Below, piece by piece: positions 1 to 10,062 of a stretch of DNA of 64,000 bases. The stretch's first letter is position 1; each line of letters begins with the position of its first letter. The notes beneath the pieces were generated by a model. It worked only from the letters and a program-made list of their open reading frames with translations, had not been told where the DNA came from and did no database searches. The stretch is taken from contig NW_027417510.1 in assembly GCF_009905375.1 (NCBI RefSeq), positions 1 through 64,000 on the forward strand, in the 5' to 3' direction. The translations under genes were made by a program, and so were the position numbers. This DNA is from Apium graveolens. Lineage: Eukaryota > Streptophyta > Magnoliopsida > Apiales > Apiaceae.

Positions 1-1064
1 ATGCCTTTAGCTTGATTGATCAAAGAGATATTTTGAGTGAAACAGGCACAATTAACAGCTTCAGCCCAGAAATATGTTGGTAACTTTAATTCTTCAAGCA
101 TTATTCTGGCAGCCTCAATTAAAGATCTGTTCTTTCTTTCAACTACCCCATTTTGCTGAGGTGTTCTTGGAGCTGAGAACTCATGCATGATTCCATTTTC
201 TTCACAGAACAGCCTCATTGATAAATTCTTGAACTCAGTTCCATTGTCACTCCTGATATTCCTAACCTTCAGGTCAGGATGATTATTGACTTGCCTGATG
301 TGATTGATAATGATTTCACTTGCTTCATTCTTTGATCCAAGAAAATAGACCCATGAAAACTTTGAGAAATCATCTACAATCACTAAGCAATATCTTTTTC
401 TTGCAATTGACAATACATTGACTGGTCCAAACAAATCCATATGTAGCAGCTGTAATGGTTCATCAATTGTTGTTTCAAGCTTCTTTTTGAATGATGCTTT
501 CCTTTGTTTGCCTTTCTGACAAGCATCACACAAACCATCCCTTGAGAATTCAACAAGAGGAATTCCTCTTACTAGGTCCTTTTTGACTAGATCATTCATT
601 GTCTTGAAATTCAAATGGGATAGCTTCTTGTGCCATAGCCAACTCTCAACTGAACTTGCTTTGCTGAAGAGACAAGTAATAGATTCTGCATTTGCAGAGT
701 TGAAGTCAGCTAAGTACACATTTCCTTTTCTAACTCCAGTTAGAACCACTTTGTTGTCTTTCTTACTAGTGACAACACAGGCTTCAGAATTGAAGGAAAC
801 TGTATTCCCTTTATCACATAGTTGACTGATGCTCAGTAAGTTATGTTTGAGACCATCAACTAATGCAACTTCATCAATGATGACATTCCTTGTTGAAATC
901 AAGCCATATCCCATAGTAAACCCTTTGCTGTCATCTCCAAAGGTTATGCTAGGGCCAGCTCTTTCCTTAAACTCTGTGAGCAGGGAGAAATCTCCTGTCA
1001 TGTGTCTTGAACAGCCACTGTCCAAGTACCATAGATTTCTTCTATTTCCCTGCACACCATAAAA
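1..1064 (-). CDS. Copia-1 pol, partial: protease, GAG-pre-integrase, integrase
   Basis: Read on the minus strand, the frame is open from 1064 to the window edge and has no stop. It starts without ATG, as expected for a pol expressed from the gag mRNA by frameshift, splicing or readthrough. The protease active site is LDSGCS (near 1010-1030), followed by the GAG-pre-integrase motif WHKKLSHLNF near 620, a zinc-binding CDACQKGKQR, then the integrase core with DLFGPV, DNGTEF and PQQNGVVERKNR. The protein matures polyprotein (protease) and inserts cDNA into the host genome (integrase). The rest of pol (RT and RNase H) is off the window. It lies in a +1 frame relative to gag. Confidence 0.88.
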
Positions 1065-1068
1065 TCAA

Positions 1069-3495
1069 TCAATTTGATTTTGGTACCCAAGTTTCCTTGG
1101 GTCCATTCTTGTTAGCCTTTCTCCTAGACTTCATTCCTCCTGCATCTCTAGACTTAGGTAACTTTGAGTCAACCTTGGTCTTGGATGTAGTTGGTTGAGG
1201 TGTAGGGTTAGTCACAGAATCATTTAGCACATTTGGAATATGATAAGGCATGGATTGTGCATACATGTTATTCCACATAGGCATATTGTATGGCATTTGA
1301 GGCATACTAAATGCAGCAAGATAAGGATTGTTAAAGTATGGCATGTTTGCAAAATGTGCATAAGGATTCTGTTGAGACATAGTAGGCATAGCATGTAGAG
1401 ATGATGCAGACATGTTAGGCATGGAAGAGGGTACAGTTATGGGGGTTTTCTTAATAGATTTGCAATTAGCAGATAGATGATTAACACTACTACAATGCAC
1501 ACAGCTTTTTCTAGGAGCATACCTATCAGGTGTGTAATTGTTATGTTTGTTAACACCTACCTTCCCATTTCTGTTAGATTTTCTTTTAGTTTCCTTTTTA
1601 TCCTCAACCATCTTGAGCCTATTATTTAACTGTTCTAAGGTCATGTGCCCTATATTCACCTTACTGACATCTTTGGATGTGCTTGCTTCTTCTTTAACAA
1701 AGTTCTTGGAAGTTGAACCAAACTTTTTGTTGAGTTTCTTTAGATTTTCACTATTAGAAACATCTGCCTGTTTTAATTGAGTAACCTTCAACGGATGCTC
1801 ATTTTCTTCCTTCAACGGATAACCTTCATCATCCGTTGATTCCACATCCGTTGACAACCCATCAATTAATTCCAGTTTCTTTTTGTTTTTATCCCAGACA
1901 GTTTCACAGAATGATTCAATTCCTTGGACCTTGGCAATTTGAGCACTAACATCCCTAGATGTTTTCCAGGCTTTAATCACCTCTTGCTCTCTCTTTAATT
2001 GATTAGAAAGTATTTCTACTTTCTTAATAGATTCAGCTAGTTCATTCTCAACAGATATACAATGCAGCTTGGTTTTCTCTAGGTCAATCAACTTATCTTC
2101 TAACATAGCATTTCTATTACTTAAAAATAGATTGTTCTCTTTAATCCTACTATTTTCTTTAGCAAGAGATTTAAGAGACACACGCAAATGATACAATTCA
2201 GTAGACATGTCATTAAAAGCATCATTGCACTCTTCTTTAGTAAGTTGTGTTACATCAGTAGTGATTACCTGAGTTGTTACCTGATTGCTTGATGAACTAA
2301 CTTCATTTTCCTCAGAATCAGCCATGAGAGCTAAGTTGACATACTCCACATCTTCATTCTCTTCCTCTCCATCAGCTGCCCAATCTTTTTCTTGAGTAAT
2401 GAAAGCCCTTTCCTTTTGCTTGAGCAGATCAAAATATTTCTTCTTGTAATCTACTTGGTCAAATTTCTTCTTTTCAGAGGTTGGCTTTCTGCACTCACTT
2501 GCAAAGTGTCCACTTATACCACAATTGAAACACTTGAACTTTGATTTGTCCACCATGTTCTTATGAGGTTTAGTGGCTCTAGTGTTTTTCTTAAACTTCA
2601 TCTTTGCAAATCTCCTGGACAGAAATGCAAGATGCTCATCAACACTATCAGAGTCATCTTGACTGGAGTTGTCTTCATTCTCGGCAACTTGCTCTTTTCC
2701 TTTGCTTGATTCCTGATATCTTGTACCATCTTTGGAGTTTGATGTAGATCTCACAGTTTCTTGTCTGCATTCCCTCTCATTTTCAGCTACCAATGCAACT
2801 GAACTTCCTTTCTTTCTCCCCTTCTCCAATACCTCATCCTGTTCCAACTCTAGTTCATAAGTCTTCAAGATTCCATATAATCTTTCAAGAGTGAAGTCCT
2901 TATAATCCTGAGAGTTTCTTAAGGAGACAGTCATGGGTTTCCATTCCTTTGGCAAGGATCTTAAGAATTTAAGATTTGAATCCTTCACCTGGTACACTCT
3001 ACCATACAGCTTCAATCCATTCAACAGCTTTTGGAATCTGTTAAATGTGTCATTTAAAGATTCATTTTCTTCAAAATGAAAATACTCATACTGTTGAATG
3101 AGAAGCTGCATCTTGTTCTCTTTTACTTGTTCTGTACCTTCACACAGCAGCTGAACTGTGTCCCAAACCTCTTTGGCAGTTGAGCAATTTATCACATTAT
3201 CAAACATATCCTTGTCAAGACCATTAAACAAAATGTTCATAGCCTTCTTATCCTTGTGGACTTCTTCTGTGTCTTCCATTGTCCATTCTGCTCTAGGTTT
3301 TGGAATGGATTGACCAACAGCAATTGTGGCCGTAGCAACTGTGGCTACTTTGTGGGGAATGTGAGGACCATTCTCAATACAGTTTACATAACCTTCATCT
3401 TGGGAGAGTAGATGAAGGTGCATTTTCACCTTCCAGTGGTGATAACTGTCTCTGTCAAGAACTGGGATTTTTACTCCAATATCCTTCTTACTCAT
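1069..3495 (-). CDS. Copia-1 gag polyprotein
   Basis: An 808-residue intact gag. Residues ~15-235 form the UBN2/Retrotran_gag_2 type capsid region (YHHWKVKMH near the N-terminus, VWDTVQLLCEG in the middle). A classic CX2CX4HX4C knuckle (CFNCGISGHFASEC) is near residue 325, and a second knuckle-like CVHCSSVNHLSANC near residue 655. A predicted coiled coil (KENSRIKENNLFL region, ~residues 440-520) lies between them. The C-terminus is methionine/proline/asparagine-rich. Gag packages RNA in cytoplasmic virus-like particles. The start is the first ATG after the primer binding site. The last residues, WVPKSN, precede pol in another frame. Four copies of a 9-bp motif of the LTR also occur inside this ORF (1788-1854). 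Confidence 0.9.
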   Translation of the reverse strand: MSKKDIGVKIPVLDRDSYHHWKVKMHLHLLSQDEGYVNCIENGPHIPHKVATVATATIAVGQSIPKPRAEWTMEDTEEVHKDKKAMNILFNGLDKDMFDNVINCSTAKEVWDTVQLLCEGTEQVKENKMQLLIQQYEYFHFEENESLNDTFNRFQKLLNGLKLYGRVYQVKDSNLKFLRSLPKEWKPMTVSLRNSQDYKDFTLERLYGILKTYELELEQDEVLEKGRKKGSSVALVAENERECRQETVRSTSNSKDGTRYQESSKGKEQVAENEDNSSQDDSDSVDEHLAFLSRRFAKMKFKKNTRATKPHKNMVDKSKFKCFNCGISGHFASECRKPTSEKKKFDQVDYKKKYFDLLKQKERAFITQEKDWAADGEEENEDVEYVNLALMADSEENEVSSSSNQVTTQVITTDVTQLTKEECNDAFNDMSTELYHLRVSLKSLAKENSRIKENNLFLSNRNAMLEDKLIDLEKTKLHCISVENELAESIKKVEILSNQLKREQEVIKAWKTSRDVSAQIAKVQGIESFCETVWDKNKKKLELIDGLSTDVESTDDEGYPLKEENEHPLKVTQLKQADVSNSENLKKLNKKFGSTSKNFVKEEASTSKDVSKVNIGHMTLEQLNNRLKMVEDKKETKRKSNRNGKVGVNKHNNYTPDRYAPRKSCVHCSSVNHLSANCKSIKKTPITVPSSMPNMSASSLHAMPTMSQQNPYAHFANMPYFNNPYLAAFSMPQMPYNMPMWNNMYAQSMPYHIPNVLNDSVTNPTPQPTTSKTKVDSKLPKSRDAGGMKSRRKANKNGPKETWVPKSN

Positions 3496-3542
3496 CTTTG
3501 TTAGATTCCAAGATCTTTAAACTCTTTGTTTGTCAAGAGCCT

Positions 3543-3554
3543 GCTCTGATACCA
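3543..3554 (-). other. Primer binding site of Copia-1 (tRNA-iMet)
   Basis: On the minus strand the LTR end TAACA is followed after 2 bases by TGGTATCAGAGC, complementary to the 3' end of plant initiator methionine tRNA. It fixes the LTR boundary and the minus orientation. Confidence 0.92.
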
Positions 3555-3556
3555 AT

Positions 3557-4556
3557 TGTTATTTCTAGAGAACTAACAATGAGATTTACAGAAGGGGGGT
3601 TGAATGTAAATCTCAAAACTTTTTCAAGTTTTGAGCAGTTTATAAAGACTGTGTGTTCAAGATGAACAAGTGTGTGAATTGCTTTAAGCTGATACAGACA
3701 GATATATATTCAAACACAAATGTAAAGAACACAATAAACCTTTAAAAACTTTTCTGGTGGATTTGTTGTTCCACCAGAGATGGTATTTCAGAAATTCTGT
3801 GATCTAAGAATTTGATCACAGCTGCATCCTAGTACAAACTAGATAATTTTTCTCTCAAGATTTTTCTAAACAGCTCTGGAAAAATTCTTATCTAATTACT
3901 AGCTACTACTTGGTTTATATATTACCAAGTTTACAAGTGAAGATAAGGATATATAAAATAATAAAGTAAGATCTCCACTTGTTTCTTCTCCAATTCACTC
4001 CAGTACTTTGTTGACTTAATGTCTCTTTATACTACTTTTTCTGATGTTCCTGAAATTAGGCTGCCACATTTCAGTTATCTCTGTTCACCCACGTGCCTCT
4101 GTTTGTAGGTACAACTACCACTTATCAACGGTTAATCAACAGAACATCCGTTGAAGCTTTCATCCGTTGATGCACTCATCCGTTGAAGGATGTTATCCGT
4201 TGAAGCTTTAGAGACATCCGTTGAAGCTTAGCTTCTCATCCGTTGAAGGTCTTTAAGTCATCCGTTGATACCACTTCATTTATACAAAATTACAAGGCAT
4301 GAAATATTTACAATTGGCCTTCCTATCTGCATATCTTCTAGTAGTCAACATGACTCATAGTTTCTCTCAACTTCTAAGAATTACATCTTAAATACAGAGA
4401 CTGAAATATGCTACAACACTAGACTTATTTCTAAGTAAAGCTACACCATCAACGGATAGCCAAAGTGGTCTTATCCGTTGAGGCTACAGACACTGAATTT
4501 CTACTTAAGTGTTTTGTTAAACATATCATCAAACTAATGCTCATATATTCCTAACA
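3557..4556 (-). repeat. 5' LTR of Copia-1 (about 1 kb)
   Basis: Bounded by TGTTAG (minus-strand start at 4556) and AAATAACA (end at 3557), so the termini are TG...CA with a 5-bp inverted repeat. The partner LTR is left of the window, so identity cannot be measured. The U3 part, at the high-coordinate end, holds an array of nine 9-bp ATCCGTTGA/TCAACGGAT motifs. Confidence 0.88.
4146..4481 (-). promoter_or_regulatory. Array of AACGG-core motifs in Copia-1 U3
   Basis: ATCCGTTGA (TCAACGGAT on the element's sense strand) starts at 4146, 4162, 4178, 4195, 4216, 4238, 4260, 4473 and, inverted, 4449. The first seven have a spacing of 16-22 bases. CAACGG is a recognised MYB-type core, and AACGG is the core of the mitosis-specific activator element bound by MYB3R proteins. 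A role as enhancer repeats is inferred. Sirevirus LTRs are known for clustered short motifs. Confidence 0.6.
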
Positions 4557-5173
4557 GAAGCGTAATCGAAACGCTGAGCGTCGGGCCGTCAGGTTGAACG
4601 TGACCCGGTACGCGTAAAAGATGATAAAGATTAAAGAGGGATAGATTCTATGATCAGACCTGAGTCGTTATGTGACTGTATGTGTGTGATTGCTTGACTG
4701 CGTGCATAACTATGTGTTCTGTGTCAGTTTTGTGAATTTTAAAGGAATTATGTGATTTAAGTAAAGGTTTAATTAACCTTCACGCATTTTTATAAAATCA
4801 TCTGAGAAGGATAAAAACATGGGATTTGTTCTGTTATCTTCGTAAAGATCCTAGAGACTTTTTAAAAATAATAAGTGAATTTGATTATTGATCTTTGCAT
4901 TTTTAAATCGATTTTATGTGGAAAATGTATTTATTAAAGCAAGTTTGCGAAATTCATATAAAATCAACCGTTCGCTCAAATTCTTATCATGAGTAATGGA
5001 TAAAAAGCTAATTTCGAGACCTACGTGTTAAAATTATCATTTTCAATAATCTTCGACTTTCCGAGAGAGAAATATTTTTATTTTGAATTTCTTTGCATTT
5101 GAGTAAAAAGAGAAAGAAAGTGCAAGTCAAAAAGGAATTATTGAATTACTAAATTGCCCTTGTTTTGGTGGAG

Positions 5174-5310
5174 TATAAATAACTCCTTCCTCCCCCATTT
5201 TCTTCTTCTTTCCCGTAAACTCACTCTTTTCTCTCTTCTTTTCCTCTCCTCTCCCTCTCGAACACACTCTCTCTCACTCTCTCTCGGCTCTCTCATCTCT
5301 CACCTCTCTC
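5174..5310 (+). promoter_or_regulatory. TATA box and CT-rich leader of the G1 LTR
   Basis: TATAAAT at 5174-5180 is followed by a strongly pyrimidine-rich stretch with CTCT runs up to about 5310. This is the usual look of an LTR core promoter and transcript leader. The G2 LTRs carry the same TATAAAT on the minus strand (25045-25051 and 29062-29068). Confidence 0.55.
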
Positions 5311-7663
5311 ACTCGCATGCAACCATTAAAACACACTAAAATACCGAGATATTGCTTCCATTAGTTGTTATTCTTGGTATATACTTCGATTACTACTTGC
5401 ATGTAAGTGATTATAAAGGTTTTGTTGAAGTAATCACTATGGTTGTGTTCAAGAAAAACAATTTCTTGATGCATAACTAAGAGAGTGAATTTAAGCGTGA
5501 TTGGAGGTCATAAACTCGAGAAGAGATCCGTTATGGACTCTCTCAAGTTCGACCACCACCGGCCATGATCCAAAGGAGAGTCGGTGGATTTTCCATGATG
5601 TGATCGTTGGAATTTAGTGTTGCATGTTATAAATTCTTGAAAGTTTAAAAAAGGGTTTTGTTTCTTTGATGAAATTCAAGTGTGTGCTTGATTAAATGAT
5701 TCCATTGATTGTGTTAGGAAGAAAATGAATGAGTGCATATGATTGTTGCTTAGAAAATAAAAAATTGAGGATTTGCATGTGGGTTTTTGCTTTGGCTTTT
5801 TCTAATAAAGAAGAGGACTTCGGGTTTTGTGGGTTAATCTTGTTGAACACTAGGTTTATGTAGCTTAAAGGTGATTGCATGATAGTTTTAAAGAAGATCA
5901 ATTAGTGCATGTTATTGATTAGTCCTTGAGTTGAAAATTATGTTCTTGCCGAATGAAAATAAGATAAAAAGGAGTTAATTATTGATTAATCAAATGCATG
6001 ATGGTTGTATGAGTTAGGTGTTACATGATTTGGTGTTTAAGTGAATGGAATGATCTAGTCAAGAACTAAAATAAGTGGGAAATGTGATGTATTGCCTTGC
6101 ATGTTAAAACCCATTCTTGTATGTTGATTTATGGAAAAAAAACTCGAATGGATTCTTAGGAATAAAAAGGTGAAATTAAGTGGATTGAATTGCTAAGTGA
6201 GATTTTGATTGAATGACAAATATTAAGAAGTGTTATGTTCGAATTTTGGTAATTAAACAAAAGTGTTAATTTCGATCTTAATGAAAGTAGGATTCGGATT
6301 TTTTGGTTAAAAAGGGATGAAGTTTAAGTGCTAAATGATCCTTGTGAATTGCATTAGTTGTGTTTGTTTATATGAAATTGAAATTGAATATATGTGGATG
6401 TGTTTTGTATGTATGGTTCGAATTAAGGGATAAAAGAAAAAGGAAATTGAATTGTTTGTTACTAAGAGCTATAGTGATAGCTGTGGTCGTAAAAGAGTTA
6501 TGTTAGTATGATTTAAGAACTAGCCAAGGTTAAGCGAGTACACTTTGATTGCTAAGTATATAAGGATATAAAAAAAACTACGAGAAAGGATTATGCTATG
6601 TGCTAAGTGCTATGTGCTTATATGTATAAGCTGTATTCGTATACTCGAGTCAAAGGTATAATCGAGTTATCGTATAGAGTGATCGTTCCGGGAACGAGAG
6701 TTGAGAATTTAATTAAGATTTTGGTTTTATTGTAGATTCTGAGCGTGAGGGCATTCAGGCTAGGAAAGGAAAAGATTTACTAGGTGGCAGTAGTTCAACC
6801 CTCAGGAAAGCAATTTCCGGCAAGTAACTCTGATTACTTGTGTAAATGTTTATAAAGGAAATGTTGTTCATACCATGTAGAGTATTGAACTGTTTAAGCA
6901 TGAAACCCTTGTTTTATGAGACCCATGTTTTATGAAACCCTGTTATTGATTTAAAGAATCCCTGTTCTTGATAACCTGTTATTGATAAGCCTATTGACTT
7001 CACTCATTGATAACAAGACCTTTCTGTTCAAGTTACCTATAATGCCATGAATCATATTGAACCTATTGATTATCTTGGTTAACTCTGTTTAATGATACCC
7101 TGTTTCTCTTGATCACCCTATTGATCCCTAAGTTAATGTTGATCCTTCTAATTTAGTGCCTTGTTGTCCTTGATACAGAATTCTTGAGAATGGTTCTAAT
7201 TGAATATTTAAAAGGAAACTGAAACTTTTATTCAGTAAATTGATTTTGGAAATGAAAATGGTTTATATTGCTTTGAAAATAGTTGATTATGTCATTGTGG
7301 AGCTTAAAGCTCGAGAACCATGATTCTTGAAATTGTTGATCATATGATTGATTCTATATCTTGAAATACTGTTGCTTTCCTCTATTGAAAGATCTATTTT
7401 GATCCTATAATGATTTGTGATGAATGTCGGCTTTCGTCCTGTTTTGAGCCTTATTTCTTGAAAGCCCTACTATTCTTCAGATACCTTTCCTTATTCTAAC
7501 AAAAAAAAATTGGGAATCTGCCACCGAGATTAATTAAAGTAGAATGCCCTAGTTTGTTCAAAGTATATTGAGAATTGATATTGTAGAACTGCTATATAGT
7601 TACTTGCTGAGTTTTATACTCATTTGTTTTGTCTTAATCTAACTATGGCAGTTAAGCAAGAAG

Positions 7664-7960
7664 ATGGCCAGGCTTAGGCGCACTGCTCGTAAGAGCGTAT
7701 CTGGTGGTCCCTACCGTGTTGAGGGCTTCCGGTTGCCAGAGCAGGTAGTGATGTTTATGAGTGAGCTCGCGCCTAGGAAGAGGTGTATAAGGATACAATG
7801 GGTTATCTGTCGGTTCTCAGCCGGAATCGATATTGTTTATTTAATAATATTTTGGGTTTGTAAGTTATATTTTATGGTTGATAGTTGTAATCTTGTCTCA
7901 TACTTTATCCTGTTGATCCTGTTAGTAGTTAATCGGGGTTTATGCATATTTAATTATTAG
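7664..7960 (+). other. Short ORF in G1 LTR with histone H3 tail-like start
   Basis: A 98-codon ORF inside the LTR, near its 3' end. Its first residues are MARLRRTARKSVSGG, which match the histone H3 N-terminus at A1, R2 and T6-S10 (TARKS), and again at the following GG. The rest (hydrophobic, I/V/F/Y-rich) resembles no protein I know and is probably LTR noise. It is unclear whether it is translated. An AG-type acceptor-like sequence (ACTATGGCAG) lies just upstream at 7643-7652. No homologous peptide is visible in the G2 or G3 LTRs. Confidence 0.3.
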
Positions 7961-8012
7961 AATAGAGGTGTGTGAGTCCTCATTTCCTAACCCCGAGATT
8001 GAGGGCATCACA

Positions 8013-9273
8013 TTGATAGATTCCATGACCATACTTGTTCTCAAGTTATAGACTCTGAAGGCTTTTGTGGAAAGTGGATATCCAACAAAGATTTCTTCAT
8101 CAGCTTTTAGATCAAATTTGGATAGCTGTTCAGGGTGAGTCTTAAGAACAAAAAATTTGCATCCAAATACCTGAAAATACTTCAGATTTGGCTTCTTTTT
8201 CTTCACCATCTCATATGGTGTCTTTCCTTGCTTGTTAATGAGTGTTGCATTCTGAGTAAAAAAAGCAGTCTGCACAGCTTCAGCCCAGAAATAGGTTAGA
8301 AGCTTTGCTTCATCAAGCATTGTACGTGCAGCTTCAATGAGAGTTCTATTCTTTCTTTCAACAACTCCATTTTGCTGTGGAGTTCCAAGAGCAGAAAATT
8401 CCTGCTTGATTCCATGGTTTTTGCAGAACTCTTCCATTATCAAATTCTTGAACTCAGTACCATTATCACTTCTTATTATCTTCACAGAATCTTTGACCAA
8501 TTTATCCAATTGCCTGACATGATCAATCAAGATAGATGCAGTTTCACTTTTTGTGTGCAAGAAATACACCAATGTGTATCTGGTGAACTCATCCACTATG
8601 ACCATAGCATATTTCTTCTTTGCAATAGACATGACATTTACTGGACCAAATAGATCAACATGTAGTAGGTGATAAGGCTCAAGGATTAATGATTCAGTCT
8701 TGCTCTTGAATGAGGATTTCCTTTGTTTAGCCTTCTGACAAGAATCACAAAGGCCATCAGGAGCAAATACTGACTTTGGCAGTCCTCTCACAAGATCTTT
8801 CTTGACTATTCATTTATATTGTTGAAATTTAAATGAGAGAGTTTCTTGTGCCAATTCCCGCTTTCTTCAATTGATGCTCTACTCATCAGACATATTGCAG
8901 AACCATCAGTACTTGTTGAAAGCTTGGCTCTATAGATGTTATCATGCCTGTATCCTTTCAGAACAGCTTTGCCTGTAGATTTACTAATAACTTCACAGTG
9001 TTCTTCAAAGAAATCCACATGATAACCTCTGTCACAGATTTGACTAACACTCAGCAGATTGTGTTTAAGTCCTAGGACCAAAGCTACTTCTTTAATGATG
9101 ACATTCCCAAGATTGATATTTCCATATCCCAACGTTTTTCCAATGTTTTCATCTTCATAAGAAACACTTGGGCCAGTCTTCTCCATAAAGTCTGATAGCA
9201 GGGCTTTATTTCCAGTTATATGTCTTGAACATCCACTGTCCAGAACTAGGATGTTTTTCCTGTTGCCCTGCAA
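8013..9273 (-). pseudogene. Copia-2 pol remnant: protease, GAG-pre-integrase, integrase
   Basis: Two frame-related stretches. The first (9273-8806) carries the aspartic protease motif VLDSGCSRHITG at its start and the GAG-pre-integrase motif WHKKLSHLNFNNINE at its end, where it stops. The second (8791 to about 8013) carries CDSCQKAKQRKSS (zinc-binding part), the DLFGPV, DNGTEF and TPQQNGVVERKNR catalytic-core motifs, and the FVGYPLSTKAFRVYNL region. After MVMESINV the reading frame runs into the G1 LTR, so the last ~24 residues (to 7940) are LTR-derived and not part of the integrase. Confidence 0.85.
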
Positions 9274-10040
9274 TCACAAAGACCACTAATGATTAGTTTT
9301 AAGGACCCAGACTTGCTTGGATCCTTTGGCCTTATTAAGTTTTTTAACATTTGCAGCGGATTTAGCATCAGAGTTATGTTAACATTTTTCTTGTCAGAAT
9401 TTACACTATCAAACTTTGAATCAAAACTTACACTAGAAGGAACAATGCTAACTTTCTTTAAAGAAGGTTTTATTTGATAATAATTATAGTACAGACTATG
9501 ATATTCCTTACAAGTATAAATGGAATGCCATATACTACCACAATGAAAACAAGGATTTTGTGGCTTATATCTAAAAGACTGACTCTTAACTCCTGACTTT
9601 GAAGGTAAGGAGTTTATGTTCTTATTCTTCCTGCAAAAAGAAGCCAGATGGTTAGAACTTCCACAGTTATGACACGTTTTTCTAGGAGCATCAGGAACAG
9701 GCTTATAATCATTGCTTTTATTCACACCTTCCTTTCCATTCCTATTTTTCCTAGGTGATTTTACCTTGTTTGCATTCTTAACATCTTTCAGCTTATGCTT
9801 AAGCTGCTTCTTTGTCATTAAGCCTACGTTTACTTCAGTTGTCTTTTCCTGTTTTAGTTTGTCAGAAGTTAATTCCTTTTTAACTTCTGATTTCTCATTA
9901 TCAGACTTTACGGCTACAAACTTAACAGGCTTTAACTTAGATTTTTGATTAACAACTATAGGCTTAATTTTTACAGTTCCTTTATCATTCTTATCATCTC
10001 CATAACCTAAGCCCTCTTTCCAGTTTTCACTACTTAACAA
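9246..10040 (-). pseudogene. Copia-2 gag, C-terminal part
   Basis: Continuation of gag in a shifted frame: it opens with SSENWKEGLGYGDDK, the expected continuation of the ORF that stops at 10063, so a one-base frameshift separates the two. It is Lys/Ser/Asn-rich and has two zinc knuckles, CHNCGSSNHLASFC and CFHCGSIWHSIYTC. Near 9330 it loses the frame again: the expected QVWVLKTN end is found in another frame, with stops before the protease. Confidence 0.8.
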
Positions 10041-10062
10041 ATTCTGAGTTGTTCTGCCAGAG

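Larger units (their letters stand above)
1..4556 (-). mobile_element. Copia LTR retrotransposon (Copia-1), 5' part
   Basis: A Ty1/Copia element on the minus strand that runs off the left edge of the window. In element order it shows a 5' LTR (4556 down to 3557), a primer binding site for initiator Met tRNA, a long gag ORF, then protease, GAG-pre-integrase and integrase core. RT, RNase H and the 3' LTR lie outside. The LTR ends are TGTTAG and TAACA. The long gag with two CCHC knuckles and the short-motif array in the LTR fit a Sirevirus-like lineage, which is an inference. The element cuts into a Gypsy LTR that continues at 4557. No visible coding disruption except the frame change between gag and pol, so it looks young. 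Confidence 0.9.
4557..8012 (+). mobile_element. Long LTR of a Gypsy (chromovirus-type) element, G1
   Basis: About 3.45 kb between Copia-1 and Copia-2. The right end (ACCCCGAGATTGAGGGCATCACA-type, 7989-8012) has the same layout as the G2 LTR end at 22291, which also carries a CCCCGGG/GGGCGTCA-like terminus, so orientation is plus. It has a TATA box, a CT-rich leader and long AT-rich stretches, and no pol. Its 5' start is not visible because Copia-1 interrupts it. It may be a solo LTR or the 3' LTR of a full element continuing to the left. It in turn interrupts Copia-2 pol at 8013. A short ORF near its end is listed separately. Confidence 0.7.
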
